Assembly: GCF_001039355.2 (NCBI RefSeq)
Contig: NW_019775702.1
Span: 266,147 to 330,146 of the forward strand
DNA from: Lingula anatina
Taxonomy: Eukaryota > Brachiopoda > Lingulata > Lingulida > Lingulidae
DNA length: 64,000 bases
Reading direction: 5' to 3'
Shown here: piece after piece, positions 1-12,747 of the stretch
Position numbering within the stretch: the first letter of the stretch is position 1
How the letters are laid out: every line of letters starts with the position of its first letter
Program-made: the position numbers and the translations under genes
Notes under the pieces: generated by a model
Told to the model about the DNA's origin: nothing
What the model saw: the letters and a program-made list of their open reading frames with translations, nothing else
Databases searched by the model: none

Positions 1-640
1 TTCAAATATGAGTCTCAACTACTGATCTTGTCACTGTATCTGGATACCTTATTTTTGAAGAAAATTTACAAATATGTTGAAAATATGGTGCCAGTTAGCT
101 TTTCTGAAGTGAAGATGAGCCTAAAAAACAATCTTAGTTTAGCAGTCAAAATTTAATATTCAAATGTTCTTTAGGCAGTAGTTTCTGAAACCTTTTTAGC
201 AGAAGACATGGTCTCAGCAGTGTGGGAAATAAGCACAATCCAACATACCAAGACTAAAAAAGCATATATTTATTAGACCAATAAAAATGATTTGCTGCAA
301 GCAAAAAATTTCCAAGTTACTAGCCTGACAATCTAGTGATTTAAAACGTTAACTTCTCACACTGCCCCACTGGTGTACAGTACCCAAAGTTTATAAATCA
401 TCTATTGTAACACACATTTTATCATTTGCCCTCCTTGTTCTAAACAGCATTGTTGACTTAATTCAATCTTAGCATCACAAGTGATTGGTTACATTATATT
501 CTGTATCTCGCTTAATATTTTTTAAATAATCTCTGATAGCAGAAAAGTTATGTGAACTACACAATGACACTGAATGTAAATTTTAGGTACACATCATGGA
601 ATTCAAAGCATTAAGTGTTAAATATGGTGGAAATTCTTAC

Positions 641-1967
641 CAACAATACGCCTTCTACCTCTTCCAATACACTGTGAACTTCTTCTTTCAGTATCCATTG
701 TGCTTCAGTTTCCTGCAAACATGAGGAAAGATGATAATAATGATGCATGATAACTCATCTTTACAATTTTTTAATAATTTTTATGGACAATTACTTATAT
801 GAGGTAGATTAATTGTCAATGTCACAAAATCAATTAATCAATTTGAGGAACAAAAGACATTTTGATTTCATGCAACCATGTAAGCGCTGCTAAGTAGATG
901 TGATTTCTCCAAGTAAATTAACATTTTCAGAACAAAGGATCTATTATGCACATATTTACAGGATGCCGGTTAAGGTGTTCTTTTGTTTCATACTCAGATC
1001 AATTTAAATATGCATCAAGGCCACAATAGTGGATAATGTCTAGCACAGGTAGTCCATGGTAGTCTAGTATTTCAAAGTACGTGTTTGTTGAGGTAAAAGT
1101 GCTCATTAATATTAAAATCCAACTCCACTCTATATCATTTCAATTCTTTATGTCATCTCTTTATGTCATCTCTTTTATATACACATGTACTAGCTAGTGC
1201 ATTTATGTCACTTACTGCTGAAAAGTAAAGAGCCTTTGGTGCTCTGAGAAAGTCCGGCCATATATCTTTAATATATTTATTGCTTGGTTCACCAGCCCAA
1301 CTATATCAGCCCATCTTTGATCCTGCCATCGAAAGCAGATTTTTTAAAACTTAAAAGCAATAGATTTGCATTACTGGTATGCATACTGTAGTTTGTACAT
1401 TATCTCATTGGCAGTAGTTATGACTTGAGCATGCATAATAATTTTTTTTTTGAAAAAAAAAATAGTGCTACATGTTGCTACAGATAACTCGGATTAACCC
1501 AGTCGTGTCCATGCCAGCAAGAATCAAACAGAACTACTACCGACAATACATACATGTACAGTAGTAGAAACTGCTGAGTAGGGATGAGTCAGATGAATAG
1601 CCACAGCCGCCCTAGGTGGCACAAATCAAAGGTATCACCTCCCCCAAGGGGCAGCGAGATTGAGGTTAAGAAGGAAATGACATTTTCATTTAAATGTCAA
1701 AATCACACTTCCCTGTAAAGTTGTAAATTTTGAGGGAAATCTACCTGTACATCGTCTCGCACTGCTTCAGCGCCACACAGCGATTCGGCGACTAGCACAT
1801 CAAGTTCGTACATGACTGCCCTGCAAATTTAATCCCTCTCTCATATTCAGATAGAAGCGTTATGTTATGCCTGTTGTATATGCGTTTCCACCCACTTACA
1901 ATGCTTCACCTCTCTAGTAAACTCTTACCATTTGCCGGAGTTCCTCCTGTTCCAACTCCACAGCCAT
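641..1967 (-). CDS. ROGDI: ROGDI homologue, first two coding exons (partial)
   Basis: Two phase-0 exons join cleanly: 1967-1929 (ATG to donor GTAAGA; reads MAVELEQEELRQM) and 712-641 (after a TTTGCAG acceptor, ending at GTAAGA; contains QWILKEEVHSVLEEVE). The segment W-hydrophobic-L-x-(D/E)EVH-x-VL matches the N-terminal helix of ROGDI, a leucine-zipper-like protein that in vertebrates and flies is linked to neuronal function and to the Rabconnectin-3/V-ATPase regulatory complex. Both exons fit the family's usual start. The rest lies beyond base 1; I found no further convincing exon in 1-640. A second ATG-containing open segment at 1820-1745 could be an alternative first exon, but its phase does not join exon 1. 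The gene diverges from PRODH2 with start codons about 100 bp apart. The identity rests on a short stretch, so it is probable rather than certain. Confidence 0.6.
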
Positions 1968-2067
1968 GATATCAAGGTGAAGGTCGGGTCACTTTGTCAA
2001 TATTTACATCTACGTCACATGCCCCAGCGCAGTGGCAGTGGTGTCAATTTCAAACTGGGGCACGACG
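1968..2067. promoter_or_regulatory. Putative bidirectional promoter, ROGDI / PRODH2
   Basis: Only 100 bp separate the minus-strand ATG at 1967 from the plus-strand ATG at 2068, so the two 5' UTRs and core promoters must overlap, or one gene must use a more distal UTR exon. The interval is more CpG-rich than the flanks. I see no clear TATA box. The bidirectional role is inferred from geometry. Confidence 0.45.
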
Positions 2068-3865
2068 ATGTATTTGCACATCTTTTCGTTGTTTCGGAAA
2101 TTCTCTCGACCATTTGGCAACGCAGCATATGAAAGAGTAAAACTAGCCCGAGTATTAAGCGTTCAGCATCGTTGCAAGGCTGTTGCTGCGTATGAAACAA
2201 ATGGCAAGAAGGAAAGCCTTGGTGAGGCCGACCCAGCCATCGCTACACTGGACCTGAATTTCACAGACCACCAAAATGCTTTCAAAACAAAAACAACTTG
2301 GGAACTTTGCAGGGCTCTACTGGTTCTTCGACTCTGTTCGTTTGATAGACTTGTGGATAACAGTTTGCAGGTAACATTTCACAGAATACTGTGCGTTAAC
2401 ATCTTTTGTTGGTTTATATATTTATGCTGTTAGAATTTACTGTATACTGTGTAAAAGTTATGCAGGTTGACAAGCCTTGTTCGAAATGTTCTAACGTGAC
2501 ACGCATGACTTAGTATAAAGGTGTAAAGGCAATTGCGGAACAATATACTGGTATTGAGATGTTAACTTTTAGTGTTTACAGGCAGTACTCAGCATCACAT
2601 AATTTGAAAATAAAAAGCAACAAAATATGTGACTTCATGCTGAAATATTGTTAAAGGCATAGAGGTGAATTAGATGTATTGGCAAAAGTTAATCCCAATG
2701 ACAGATTTTAATTACACTTTTCACTTTCATGTGTTTAATGATAATCCTTGATAATTTTTGTAGTCTTTACTCAAAATAATTCTTTGATAAGTCTTGCACT
2801 AAGTTGGCTTTATTTTGACAGTTTTGGTACCCCCCCCCCCCCACCACACACACACACCCACCCTCCACACCCATGCACTTGTTTAATGCTCTGCTATACC
2901 TTAAATTTACAGCTGTTCAGACTTGGACAGAAAGTTTTAGGAGAGAGACCGTTTAGAGCATTGGTGAAACCAATATTCTATGACCAGTTTGTGGCTGGTG
3001 ATGACCACAGGAGTATTGGTCAAACTGTGAGCATAATGCAGAAGGCAGGCCTGACACCACTCCTCGCTGTATGCATTGAAGATGGTCCTACTGGGTGAGC
3101 AGGCACCAAACAAATGTCTCTCCAGTTTTAGTCTTGTTATCATACAAGTGAAACAATTAACCCTGAATTTTTAGTTTTTTAATATACTCAAGCTGTACTA
3201 CTTGTAAGTTTTCAAAATGGTAAGTTAATTAGTAGGAAATATAACTATGAGAGTTAAAGTAGCCAGTACTGTTATAACGCATACAACAATATTGATTGAA
3301 GTTCTTTTTTAATTTAAAAAACTTTTTTCTGATATGTTTCTATCTTTTCATCTCTTTCTTGGCTTGCTTTGCTGGGAAACGGCATTCTTTCCTCTATAGT
3401 TTTAACTGTTACAGTATTGAAATGAATAAAATTAGATAAATGCATAAGATATTTGACTTTATATTGATAACACATTATTGTGTATATGTCTGCACAACTG
3501 CTTTATGAGACCTGTATATGGTGCACACATTTTAAAGGGGGTCATCACTTCTTAGCTGTAACTTGAAACCCAGTAACCACACAGGTTATACAAACACCTA
3601 TTGTTAATCCATTATACTGTAACTATATAACTTGCCATTGGTGTATCTTTTCAGCCCATGCAGAGCCCTGGAGCCAGTTCTTTCATAACACAGTATATAA
3701 AGTAATCACTTATTTTGCATTTTTGTGAGTAACAGTGGGAAAAGGGTTATTTAATGGAGATCACTTAGTCCCTTTTTCAGTTTTTAACATAGAAAATAAG
3801 AGAAAAAATCTTTTAAGGAAACATAAGTGTTTATGTTATCATGGTAACTGAAATAGTTAATACAG

Positions 3866-3955
<90 letters not shown>

Positions 3956-6900
3956 TTACATTTTATTTTCAGTAATAGCAGTTTGTAACTCTTCAAGCAG
4001 GTTTGGTCAAGAAAAAGTCATATTAATATTGTTTTTCTAATTTATTTTTGCACCACCAATTGCTTCATAAACTGTCTTTACATTAACTTTGTTGGCCTCT
4101 CATATCTCAGATACAAATACTGCAACTATATGTGAGTATTTTTAGAATTTAATCATGTGCGAACATACAATAATGCAAGCTTCTGCAGTCTCAAACTTGG
4201 GTCTTTGGCTTCTATTTAATAATTTGCATGGGGAAAGATAATATCATTTTTTTCTGTATTTTCTCCATGATAGTGTTGAAATTTTTTTCATTGTACTTCA
4301 CATTTAGAGAAGTGGGCTATGATGCCAACTTGACCACTATCTTAGACTGCATACAGATGGCCAGTGAGCTCAGTAAGGGGCGCCCTATGATACAGCTAAA
4401 GGTGACAGCACTGATGCCAGCTGAATTATTGGTAACTTGGCCTCACTTTTTGGTTAATTATTTATTTATTTATTTATTGTGGGGGTAACGGAAGACTTTA
4501 TATTTACATTGAATTCTGTGAAGTTTACTGCATAACATCTTTGAAATGTTGCTAAATACATGTATCAGGTGGTTTTGGGTATGGTTGTCGTCGTTCTTTT
4601 ATTATCTTTCTATATAGTGATAAATATCAGTTGTGACAAAGGCATGTAATGGGGCAATAAGTTATGGAATAACTATCCCACTACATGAAATTAAAGCTGG
4701 ATTAAGGAAGCCAGTAGTATTCCTGTGGTTCTTGGCAAAGACTGGGGCCCAGCAGATTGGTGGCTGCTAATTAAGGGAAGAGAAGTGCCAATAGAAGTCC
4801 TCTTAAGTATTTTAACTTATTAAATTGATGATTGATAGGTTTTAGACATGAGGGATATATTAATCATGATTTTAGCCAAAATACTGAAGATATTCTCTTA
4901 AGAGCTTTTCTTTTCAGTTTTTAATTAGTAATTTTAAAGGGATAATAACTCTTTGTTTTGGCCAAAAAATGAATTTTCCTGGAATAAACAACAATTTTCC
5001 CATACTTACCAATGGTTAATGAATCCATTTTTACATTCAAAGTTAGTCCCTTTTTTTTTTCTAAAAAGTTTGGTTTTTTGTTAAAATCTCTTAAGAGATT
5101 ATAACAGAGTATAGCCTTCAATGGAGGTCACGTGGTCTGAAGACAAACTTACATATCAGAATAATAGTGTAACTGCTGGTTTTGTGGTAAAACAGAATAT
5201 ATTATATTTGTATGAGTTATTCACAATGTTTTTATTGTGATATATAAATCTCATACGAAGAGTTATTATCCCTTTAAGCCTACAAAGGGTTTTGATTTTT
5301 TTCCAGATCACCTTATCTAAGATGTATACTTATGGTGGTATAAGCATAGAGCAGGTGGCAGAGGCCATGTACACACCCAGTCTGCTGTATGAAGTGGAGG
5401 GCCTCCCTGAGGCAGAGATCAGGCAGTGGTGCAGGGGGCTAGAGAGACTAAGAGAAGCAGGAGAGGTCAGTGGGGATCATTGTGAGGAAGGGGAAGAGTG
5501 GTTAACTTAATGACTACATGTATGGTCTCCAAATGATAAATCACTTTGATTAAAAAATGTATGCACAGTGACACATTGTTGATTCCCTTGGCATGCTCCA
5601 ATTACAAAATAAAAATCACCTTTTATTTCAGTTTGCTCAGAGGAAGGGAGTTTACATTTTAGTGGATGCAGAATACACCCACATGAACCCTGGCATTAGC
5701 CTGGCAGCATTAGCTATGATGCTGAACTTCAACAAGGACATCCCTCTGATTTGGAACACTTACCAGTGTTACCTCAAGGTAACTATATAGGACATAGGAA
5801 TCCATACCTTTTTCAATAATATATATATATATATATAGCCACACTCATCATATAAAACACTTCTTGTTTTTTATTTTGTTTTATACCTTTTTGCCAAATC
5901 AGGAAGCCTACAATGCCATCACTGCAGACTATGCCACCATCATGGACAAGGGACTGTGCTTTGGAGCCAAGATAGTCCGAGGAGCCTATATAAATTGTGA
6001 AGAGGAGTATGCAAAGCGGCAGGGAGTCCCCAACCCAGTGTGTGACAGCTACAAGGACACCAGTTCCAGCTACAACAGGGTGGTGGAGACAATGCTGCAT
6101 AATATCAGTCATTGTGGAGAAAAGTGCAATATTATTGTTGCCAGTCATAATGAGGAGTCGGTCAGGAAGGCCATTCAGGGGTAGGCATACATGACATAGA
6201 TGAAGAAAGAGTTTAAAACTTTAAGCAAGGTTTAAAAGGAAGTGTTTTGGGGAGAAAAGAATTGCAGGTGCATGCAGTTACAAATTACCTAGAATCGCAG
6301 TAATAATTTCCTTGCAATGACCAGGTCCAAATCTTGTACAGCAAGATAAAAAATTGAGTAAGGTAGCATTAAAAAGTGTTTTTATGAGCTATCTGGGTGA
6401 CAGAAATGTTTGATGTGTTGTTTCTGTTTAGAAAAAAATATCAGTTTCAAACCATAATGCTTTTCAAAACATTGTTGGATTAATATACTGTATTCCAGAA
6501 TGGAGAAACTTGGCATTGCCAGAGACAGTGGTTTGGTGTATTTTGGCCAGTTATTGGGCATGTGTGACCAGGTGTCCTATCCTTTGGGTAAGCCAAATCC
6601 ATGGCCCTAGTGGTTTCAGATTTACAGTATTTTTGAAAACAAGTCAAACCCATTGAGCACTGGAAGCAAATTTATTTTGTGAAAAAATCAATTTAGATGA
6701 AACAGTTAAGTAAGCACCTCCTGTCTATTAGGCTAAGCATATTTCAAATAAATCTAGAACTACAATATCCTCTTGTACAAGAGGAAAAGCAAAAATGTTC
6801 ACTTTATCTGATCCAAGTTCTGGACCAATAGTTTAATTAGCGCAAACCTCCCAGAAAGCCGATAAAAGGGGTGCACTAGCCTGTATTTTATGGGCAGGTT

Positions 6901-7151
6901 GGGATTAATTTGGTAATGCCCTCTTTTGGCTAAGGGGACTTTTAAGTAAAAAAATATTGCTAAAGATGAACATCTTCTTTCTAGGCCAGGCAGGTTACCA
7001 GATCTACAAGTCCCTTCCCTATGGCACTGTGGAGGAAACCTTGCCATATCTCTCCAGAAGAGCACAGGAGAACAAATCTGTGCTCATGGGAGCAAGGAAA
7101 GAGAGGAGCCTTCTGCAAAGAGAACTCAGGAGGAGATTTCTTAGATTTTAA
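2068..7151 (+). CDS. PRODH2: Hydroxyproline dehydrogenase (PRODH2-type), mitochondrial
   Basis: FAD enzyme of the proline dehydrogenase family; PRODH2 oxidises trans-4-hydroxy-L-proline in mitochondria. Nine phase-consistent exons: 2068-2370, 2913-3094, 4111-4131 (a 21-nt microexon), 4308-4431, 5307-5465, 5632-5778, 5903-6180, 6499-6587, 6985-7151; 489 aa. The ATG at 2068 has A at -3 and opens an Arg-rich, acid-poor presequence. Family motifs in order: ELCRALLVLRLC (N-terminal helix, as in vertebrate PRODH2), [42 protein letters not shown] and YLSRRAQEN, whose Arg459-Arg460 bind the substrate carboxylate. Fifteen residues before the first of these is Ser444 (YKSLPYG); proline-specific enzymes have Tyr here, and Ser marks the hydroxyproline form. 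It converges on PRODH and shares the 147-nt and 89-nt exons with it. An AATAAA lies at 7247. The microexon is the least certain part of the model. Confidence 0.9.
3880..3953. repeat. (TA)n microsatellite after an A tract
   Basis: A run of A leads into about 36 TA units inside PRODH2 intron 2. It creates a false poly(Ile-Tyr) frame on the minus strand. Confidence 0.97.
4934..5277. mobile_element. piggyBac-like MITE, copy 1
   Basis: A 336-bp element (4938-5273) has perfect 16-bp terminal inverted repeats, AGGGATAATAACTCTT at 4938-4953 and its reverse complement at 5258-5273. It is flanked on both sides by TTAA (4934-4937 and 5274-5277), the target-site signature of piggyBac transposons. It has no coding capacity, so it is a non-autonomous MITE. 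It sits in PRODH2 intron 4, 29 bp before the next exon. A second copy in opposite orientation lies at 50957-51314. Confidence 0.88.
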
Positions 7152-7213
7152 CTTGAAGTCATAGGAACTCAGAACTTTTCTTATGGCCTATATGGAAGTG
7201 TCTTATAAGACAA

Positions 7214-8401
7214 GTCAGCAAAGCTGTCAAATGTACAGACAACAAGAATAAAAATAATCCAATCAAGTTGGTTTGCCAATATGAGCTGTATGTTAATCAT
7301 TGTTCTAAGTTATAAAATAACAAGCAACATGGTTTTCCCTTTAGTGGCAGTACACAAAATATTTTTTAACAATTTTGATACAATGTTACATAATGCTTAA
7401 CAATTATAATCACCATCAATTTAAATTAAGCACTGCAGTAACATAGATTTCTAGAAAATGTGACTAGCAAAGGTCTTCAGTCCAAAGGGAATTCAGTCAC
7501 TCCATGAAAATGCCAATATATACACAAGCACTGAAACGTGCTATTTTCATTTTCAGCACTTATTACATAATACGCAATAACCAACTTAGTTTCATTTTTG
7601 AATGATCAACTAAAAAGATTGTTAAGATGGGAAAAATATCAATAAAACAATTTTAAATGTCCAATTTGTTTCATCCTGAGATTCTAACAAACTGCACTGA
7701 TTTGAGTTTATTTCCATTTTTGACACTTTATTATGCAATACACAATAACAAATTTACCATTATTTTTTTATAAGCAACTTAAAAAATTATTACGATGCAG
7801 AAAATGTCAAAGAACACTTTTACAAATAAAATCAGTTCCATACTGAATCTGAGGAAAACCCATTCATATACAAAAAACAGCTTAATTTCAACAAAAATAA
7901 ACTAATCGAGTTAATTTTCAAACTTGACCTCTATATCAGACTTTTGTATCAGTCCTGCAAGTTTTAAAGCAAAATATAACGTTTTCCACTTTATTTGTAT
8001 AATGGTGGATAAAATATGCTGAAAAAAGCTAAAAAGCAGCATAACTTTTGAAAAAATAGTGGATCAGGCCGATTTTCAAACTTGACTTGTATTTTAAGAA
8101 TAATCATTAGTACTGTAAGTTTGAAGACAAAAGGTAAAACAGTTTTCATTTTATTTGTAAAAAGGTGGATAAAATGTTCTAAAAAAAAAACAAAAAAAAC
8201 AGCATAACTTTTGGAAAAATGTTCCCATCAGGCTGATTTTTTAACGTGGCCTGTATTTTATCAAAATTTATCAGTTCTTAAAGTTTGAACACAAAAAGTA
8301 AAACAGTTTTCATCTTATTTGTATAACACTGAATGTGCACGGTGATGATGATGACAGACACAGGCAACAGCTATGTGTAACGATACATCTGTGTCTGTAC
8401 A
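7214..8401 (+). mobile_element. Non-autonomous TIR element, copy 1 (with internal repeats)
   Basis: The block opens with GCAAAGCTGTCAAA and TGTACAGACA (7232-7241) and closes with TGTGTCTGTACA (8390-8401), so its ends are inverted copies. The same start and end, plus internal blocks such as AACATGGTTTTCCC and the GATGATGACAGAC-type segment before the right end, recur at 13396-13850. Between about 7915 and 8330 are roughly three diverged units of about 160 bp, each opening with a TTTTCAAACTTGAC-like stretch. About 7555-7850 holds another diverged tandem pair with a period near 168 bp. No coding capacity. Exact borders are uncertain because similarity extends about 18 bp outside the left TIR. 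Confidence 0.6.
7247..7252 (+). terminator. Candidate polyadenylation signal, PRODH2
   Basis: AATAAA lies 96 bp after the PRODH2 stop, just inside the left end of the TIR element. If used, the gene's 3' end is supplied by transposon sequence. Confidence 0.4.
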
Positions 8402-10339
8402 TTATTTTAAAAAATCCATTTGAAAGATAGTATTTTTTGTACTAAGGTGGAATGCCTTAAAGATTGACTTCATATTACAGAATTTAAGGTTCACTGGGAC
8501 AATATTTTTTCGGTTATCTTTTGTTTATGCAATATAATTAAATATAAGGTAACATAATTCGTTATATGGATAATATAGAGCTGAAAAAACAGTTTTATTC
8601 TGGTGTAATATGTTCTCAACTTAAAGGTGTGCTACCAGTATAGGCATTTGGAAAATTCCCAGTCCTGTTTTTATGTGTAAGCACTGTAGTGAGTACTGTG
8701 CAGAGTTGCCCATCTTTCCCAATACAGACATTAAAAATGATAAAACTCCTCCAATGAAATAAGTACCTGATGTTGAAATTTCTTTCTGAAGTGTCAGAAA
8801 AGCGGGAGTCTAAATTAATCAAAAATTATATTTACACAAAAATTCTGTATACAATTTTAGTGAATAAACAAATTTTGTTCAAGCATTTATTATATGCCTT
8901 AATGAAGAACTCATTGAATATCAGTTGGGTAAGCCAAGTGGATCAAAAACATTTTTTTCAAACTTAAAAATTTAACAAATGGTAAAAACTGTGTAAATGC
9001 AAAATTTTGCAATTGTCAATAGCTTTTTTTGTGAATATTAATGCTGGGTTTCGGATTTTCAAAGCTTATTTGCCAGGGCAGGGGCAATATATGAGTCAGT
9101 ATGATAATAGATAGTAGTTCATAGAGAAATGATATTTTCTGAGACATTTTTATCTGCCTGATATATATTTCATTGTATTTGAAACTTTGATATTTGATGT
9201 GGAATGAACTGTGAAAAGTGGGGATCACATGAATAGTCTAGAAAGTGCATTTGGATAGCGTTATGAATGAATAATTGAAGCCCATGGCCAGTTGCCCTTG
9301 CTTTGCATTTTTTTGGGGAATAATTGGATGTACAATCAAAATATATTTTAATGGAGTATAGCCAAAAATAATTTGAACACTTGACTAACAATGTTAGCTT
9401 TTAATATGTAAACAATTAGATTAGTTTTAATCTTGGATATGGACTTCACTGGGAGTTTCACTTGAACATCTGTATCAATCAAGTGTCACTGTGAAATAAT
9501 TGACAAAACAAACTTGTTTTCATTTTTCTGTTGCCTGAGGTTATTGCAGATGACAACAAGTTCAAACTGTGTTATGAACCCTTTTTTATTTTTTTAATAT
9601 TTTCAAGAAATAACATTAATATCAACAAACTTTGTATTAGTTATTTGTCACTGTCCAAAGTATATATTAATCTCCTTTTCCTCAAAAAATTTGTAGTACA
9701 TGTGCTCCCTCATAACAACAACCCCTTGCAGTACATTGAGACTAGTATGTGCCACTTACTGACATATATTCTATAAAATGTCTATAAAATTGCCTGAATA
9801 CTACGGTAGGGCCCTTTTTACATTGAACAGTATACCTAAGTAATACAATCTGTACCAGAAAACTTTGAGAGGTCCTAACACGTAATTATGCTATGGGGTT
9901 TTTTTTATTGGTTTTCACAATTTTGCTTCTTAATTGGCCATGTCAAGAGGGGGGGCATTTAGGCGACTCACTTATATGACAGCCAGGCTATTAAGTTGTC
10001 TCTCTCTCAAAGCACTGGTAAAGACAATATCATTTAAGTATACCAGTCAAAGGCCAAGGTCACAACACTTGGAAGTGTTTTATACAATAACAGATTGCTC
10101 TGTCAGTTATGATTATAATACTGAATATCATATGGAGAAAAATTTTAACATGAAAAATACTTGCAGAGAACAAAAAGCATAAATTTATGTTCAGAAAAGA
10201 TTAAATTTGCCCGGCTTAAGCTGGCAATTGTATTTACAGCCAGCATCACACTGAATAGCTATAAGTAAAAGCCTACATGTACCTGTATATTAGTCTAAAT
10301 GTGTTGATAATGATAAGGAAACATCTAAAGGACCATTAA

Positions 10340-10560
10340 TTCCCAGACCCTATCGTACTAACTGTGAATCGATCTATCTGCTAGGGGATTCTCACTAAAT
10401 TGCAATCAACTTCAGCGGCTTAGTTGTCTGGCACACTTAGCAGCTTCAGTAGGTGTGCCAGACAACTAAGCCACTTAAACTGAAAGCAATTTAGCAAGAA
10501 ACCCCTCAGATATGGATCAATCCTGTTAAATCGAACTACCGGTAGGTATGGGAACCCAGT
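10340..10560. repeat. Imperfect foldback (MITE-like) element
   Basis: A perfect 20-bp inverted pair, GGCTTAGTTGTCTGGCACAC at 10417-10436 and its reverse complement at 10453-10472, has a 16-bp loop and lies inside longer imperfect arms running out to about 10340 and 10560. The block GGGGATTCTCACTAAAT resembles parts of the foldbacks at 60477 and 62466, which suggests one family. I found no clean target-site duplication. Confidence 0.7.
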
Positions 10561-10896
10561 CTAAGATTCACAGCTAAATCAATGCATGCATAAAATGCAT
10601 GCTGAAATGCTCTGTTCTCAAACTTAGTAAAAAGGCGAAAGAATTGCTAAACGGAAAAGATGTGTAGATATTGCAGAAGCAAGAAACGTACAACTTGCAC
10701 TGCAGCTGCTGGGACAAAGCTGCAAGTGTTGGCTATATACAGTCACTAATAAGGCTGTACATGTACATACAAAGGGAAAAATAGCATTGAGTAACAAAAT
10801 ATAGGGTTCCTAATCGAAATAAACAAGTTTTGTATAATATAACATATATATAATGCAACAAGCAAGCTCAGTCACCAAACCATTATCATTCTTACT

Positions 10897-10901
<5 letters not shown>

Positions 10902-10947
<46 letters not shown>
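10902..10947. repeat. (AT)n microsatellite
   Basis: About 23 AT units in the PRODH2-PRODH intergenic region. Confidence 0.97.
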
Positions 10948-10950
<3 letters not shown>

Positions 10951-11167
10951 TAACTATATGACAATTCTGAAAACTGAGATATCATCTTCAAACATGAAAA
11001 TATACCTAAATAGTCCAGATATTACTCATTTTATTATAGAATATATGGAACTAAAATGTGTTCCATTAATTCCCAACATAACTATTATGCTATTACTTTA
11101 AGCCAGATGTTGTAAATAGCCTAAAAGCTTTTAAATGTATTCTTTTACCTTCAAAAATTTTACCAGA

Positions 11168-11256
11168 CACAATATATATTTTCATTGCATTGTAATAATA
11201 TTATGTAATGAATATAGAGAAAAAACAAGCTGATATAAAACCAAACCTGATCCATG
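11168..11256 (-). pseudogene. Duplicated fragment of the PRODH exon 10 / intron junction
   Basis: This stretch closely matches 15008-15092 in the same orientation. Shared blocks include AATATATATTTTCATTG, ACAAGCTGATATAAAACCAA and CCTGATCCATGT. At 15082-15092 the last block is the 3' end of PRODH exon 10 with its splice donor. Only the final few codons of the exon are present here, so it is a non-functional scrap, left by a partial duplication or an older second PRODH copy. The match was found by eye. Confidence 0.7.
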
Positions 11257-12741
11257 TTATACAACCCAAGTTTACTACACTACATGTATATTGGCTTTAA
11301 TGTAAACATAATATGTGGATTTCAGAGATTCATGATGGGTCAATTAAAATATGTAAAATAGCATGTCTGAAATATTGTTCCTCATACATAATGTGGCTCA
11401 TAAATTTTAATGAATACAATAACAAATATAAATAAGGTCACTTTTACCATCAATAATGATATATTTATCCTATGATACATAAACACCATAGTGTAGAGTA
11501 GATTATGCCATGTGTGCCTTACAAAATAAAGGTGTGAAAAAATAGTCTTTTCTAAGTTGAGCATTGGTGTATCAACAGATCATAATGATAATAATAATAG
11601 TAATAGTAATAGTAATAATAGTCAGCTGCCCTACATGTCTCAGCACTGCTCATATATATTTCAAAGGTTCTGAATGCCTTTGCTAATACAGAAATTTAGT
11701 TGGTAATAGAGAAAAGTGAGCTGCATATTTCCCATCTTTCATAGCACTTGACTTAGCTGCCTTGTAAGAAGAAAAGTACATGTAACAACATTATGCATAT
11801 CTAAAAAGAGATCAAACTGGATGAAAATAATTCCATGTGTGTAAACATTACATTTAATAACCTGTATGTAAGTTGCTTTATGCTGCAAATAGTGTATTGC
11901 AATGTATCATCATATTGGTCAGTTCTCTGTATATATTAAATTCATTGAGATTAGACCCTCTCTATCAATATGGATAATGTTTACCCCTTGTAAACTTTTA
12001 AAACTCCTTCATTCCTATTTAGGAACACAGGTAAGAAATAAATCTCAGGGGACTATTTGCTGAAAAACTAGGAGTACAAGTCATCAAAGCTCACAACCAG
12101 TAATGCCCTGCTTTCGCTCAAGTTGCAAATATCTTGAGCTGTCTCGAATGTGAAATTGTCAAACCTGATGATGATTTGACACAAAATAAAAAAAATATCT
12201 GGGAGATCCAGGAGGTACAAAGCTGAAATGATGTTATTCTGAATGACTTAAAATACATTTTGGCTGACCAGGATAAAAATATTCCAAATGTCAAGCATGT
12301 GTTACCAACCAAGTGCACTTTCAAATCTTTAAAAATAAAACAAGTTAGACTGACATAATTACAAAAGTGCCAAATCCATGTATAAATCCATTACAACCTC
12401 CACAATTCAGTTACAACTATATGATTTATCTTTGAAGGACTAACTATAAATGGTTTTTAATGGCATTTTGGCATATTCTTGGATCAAGAAAGACTATAAA
12501 TGTGCCAAAATTGATCAGCCAATCATTCTACATTCAGGTCATTTTTGCCTCCATCGTTGTTTTTTGTCTTCTTGTTGTGAGTTGCAAATTTGAGGGAGAT
12601 AAAAATGGTCCAGAATGCAATTTTTGTGGACAATAAGAAAAGAATTTGAAGTAGTTATGGTCCATCTGTAAATTTGAAATTTGTAAACCCTCCACAACTG
12701 ATTTTGACAAACAATACTTCTGTAACACCTCAAACTCTTCT

Positions 12742-12747
12742 TTTATT
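12742..12747 (-). terminator. Candidate polyadenylation signal, PRODH
   Basis: TTTATT on the plus strand is AATAAA on the minus strand, about 290 bp beyond the PRODH stop. It is one of several possible signals in an AT-rich stretch. Confidence 0.35.

Noticed and set aside
1745-1820. Minus-strand segment with an acceptor, ATG and donor next to ROGDI exon 1
   Set aside because: Splicing exon 1 into it gives an early stop; kept only as a possible alternative first exon.
3784-3996. Poly(Ile-Tyr) frame
   Set aside because: Translation of the TA microsatellite.
7915-8330. Regularly spaced repeats that could suggest an array
   Set aside because: Units of about 160 bp are diverged throughout with no constant repeat and unique spacer pattern, so this is not CRISPR but tandem degeneration inside a TIR element.
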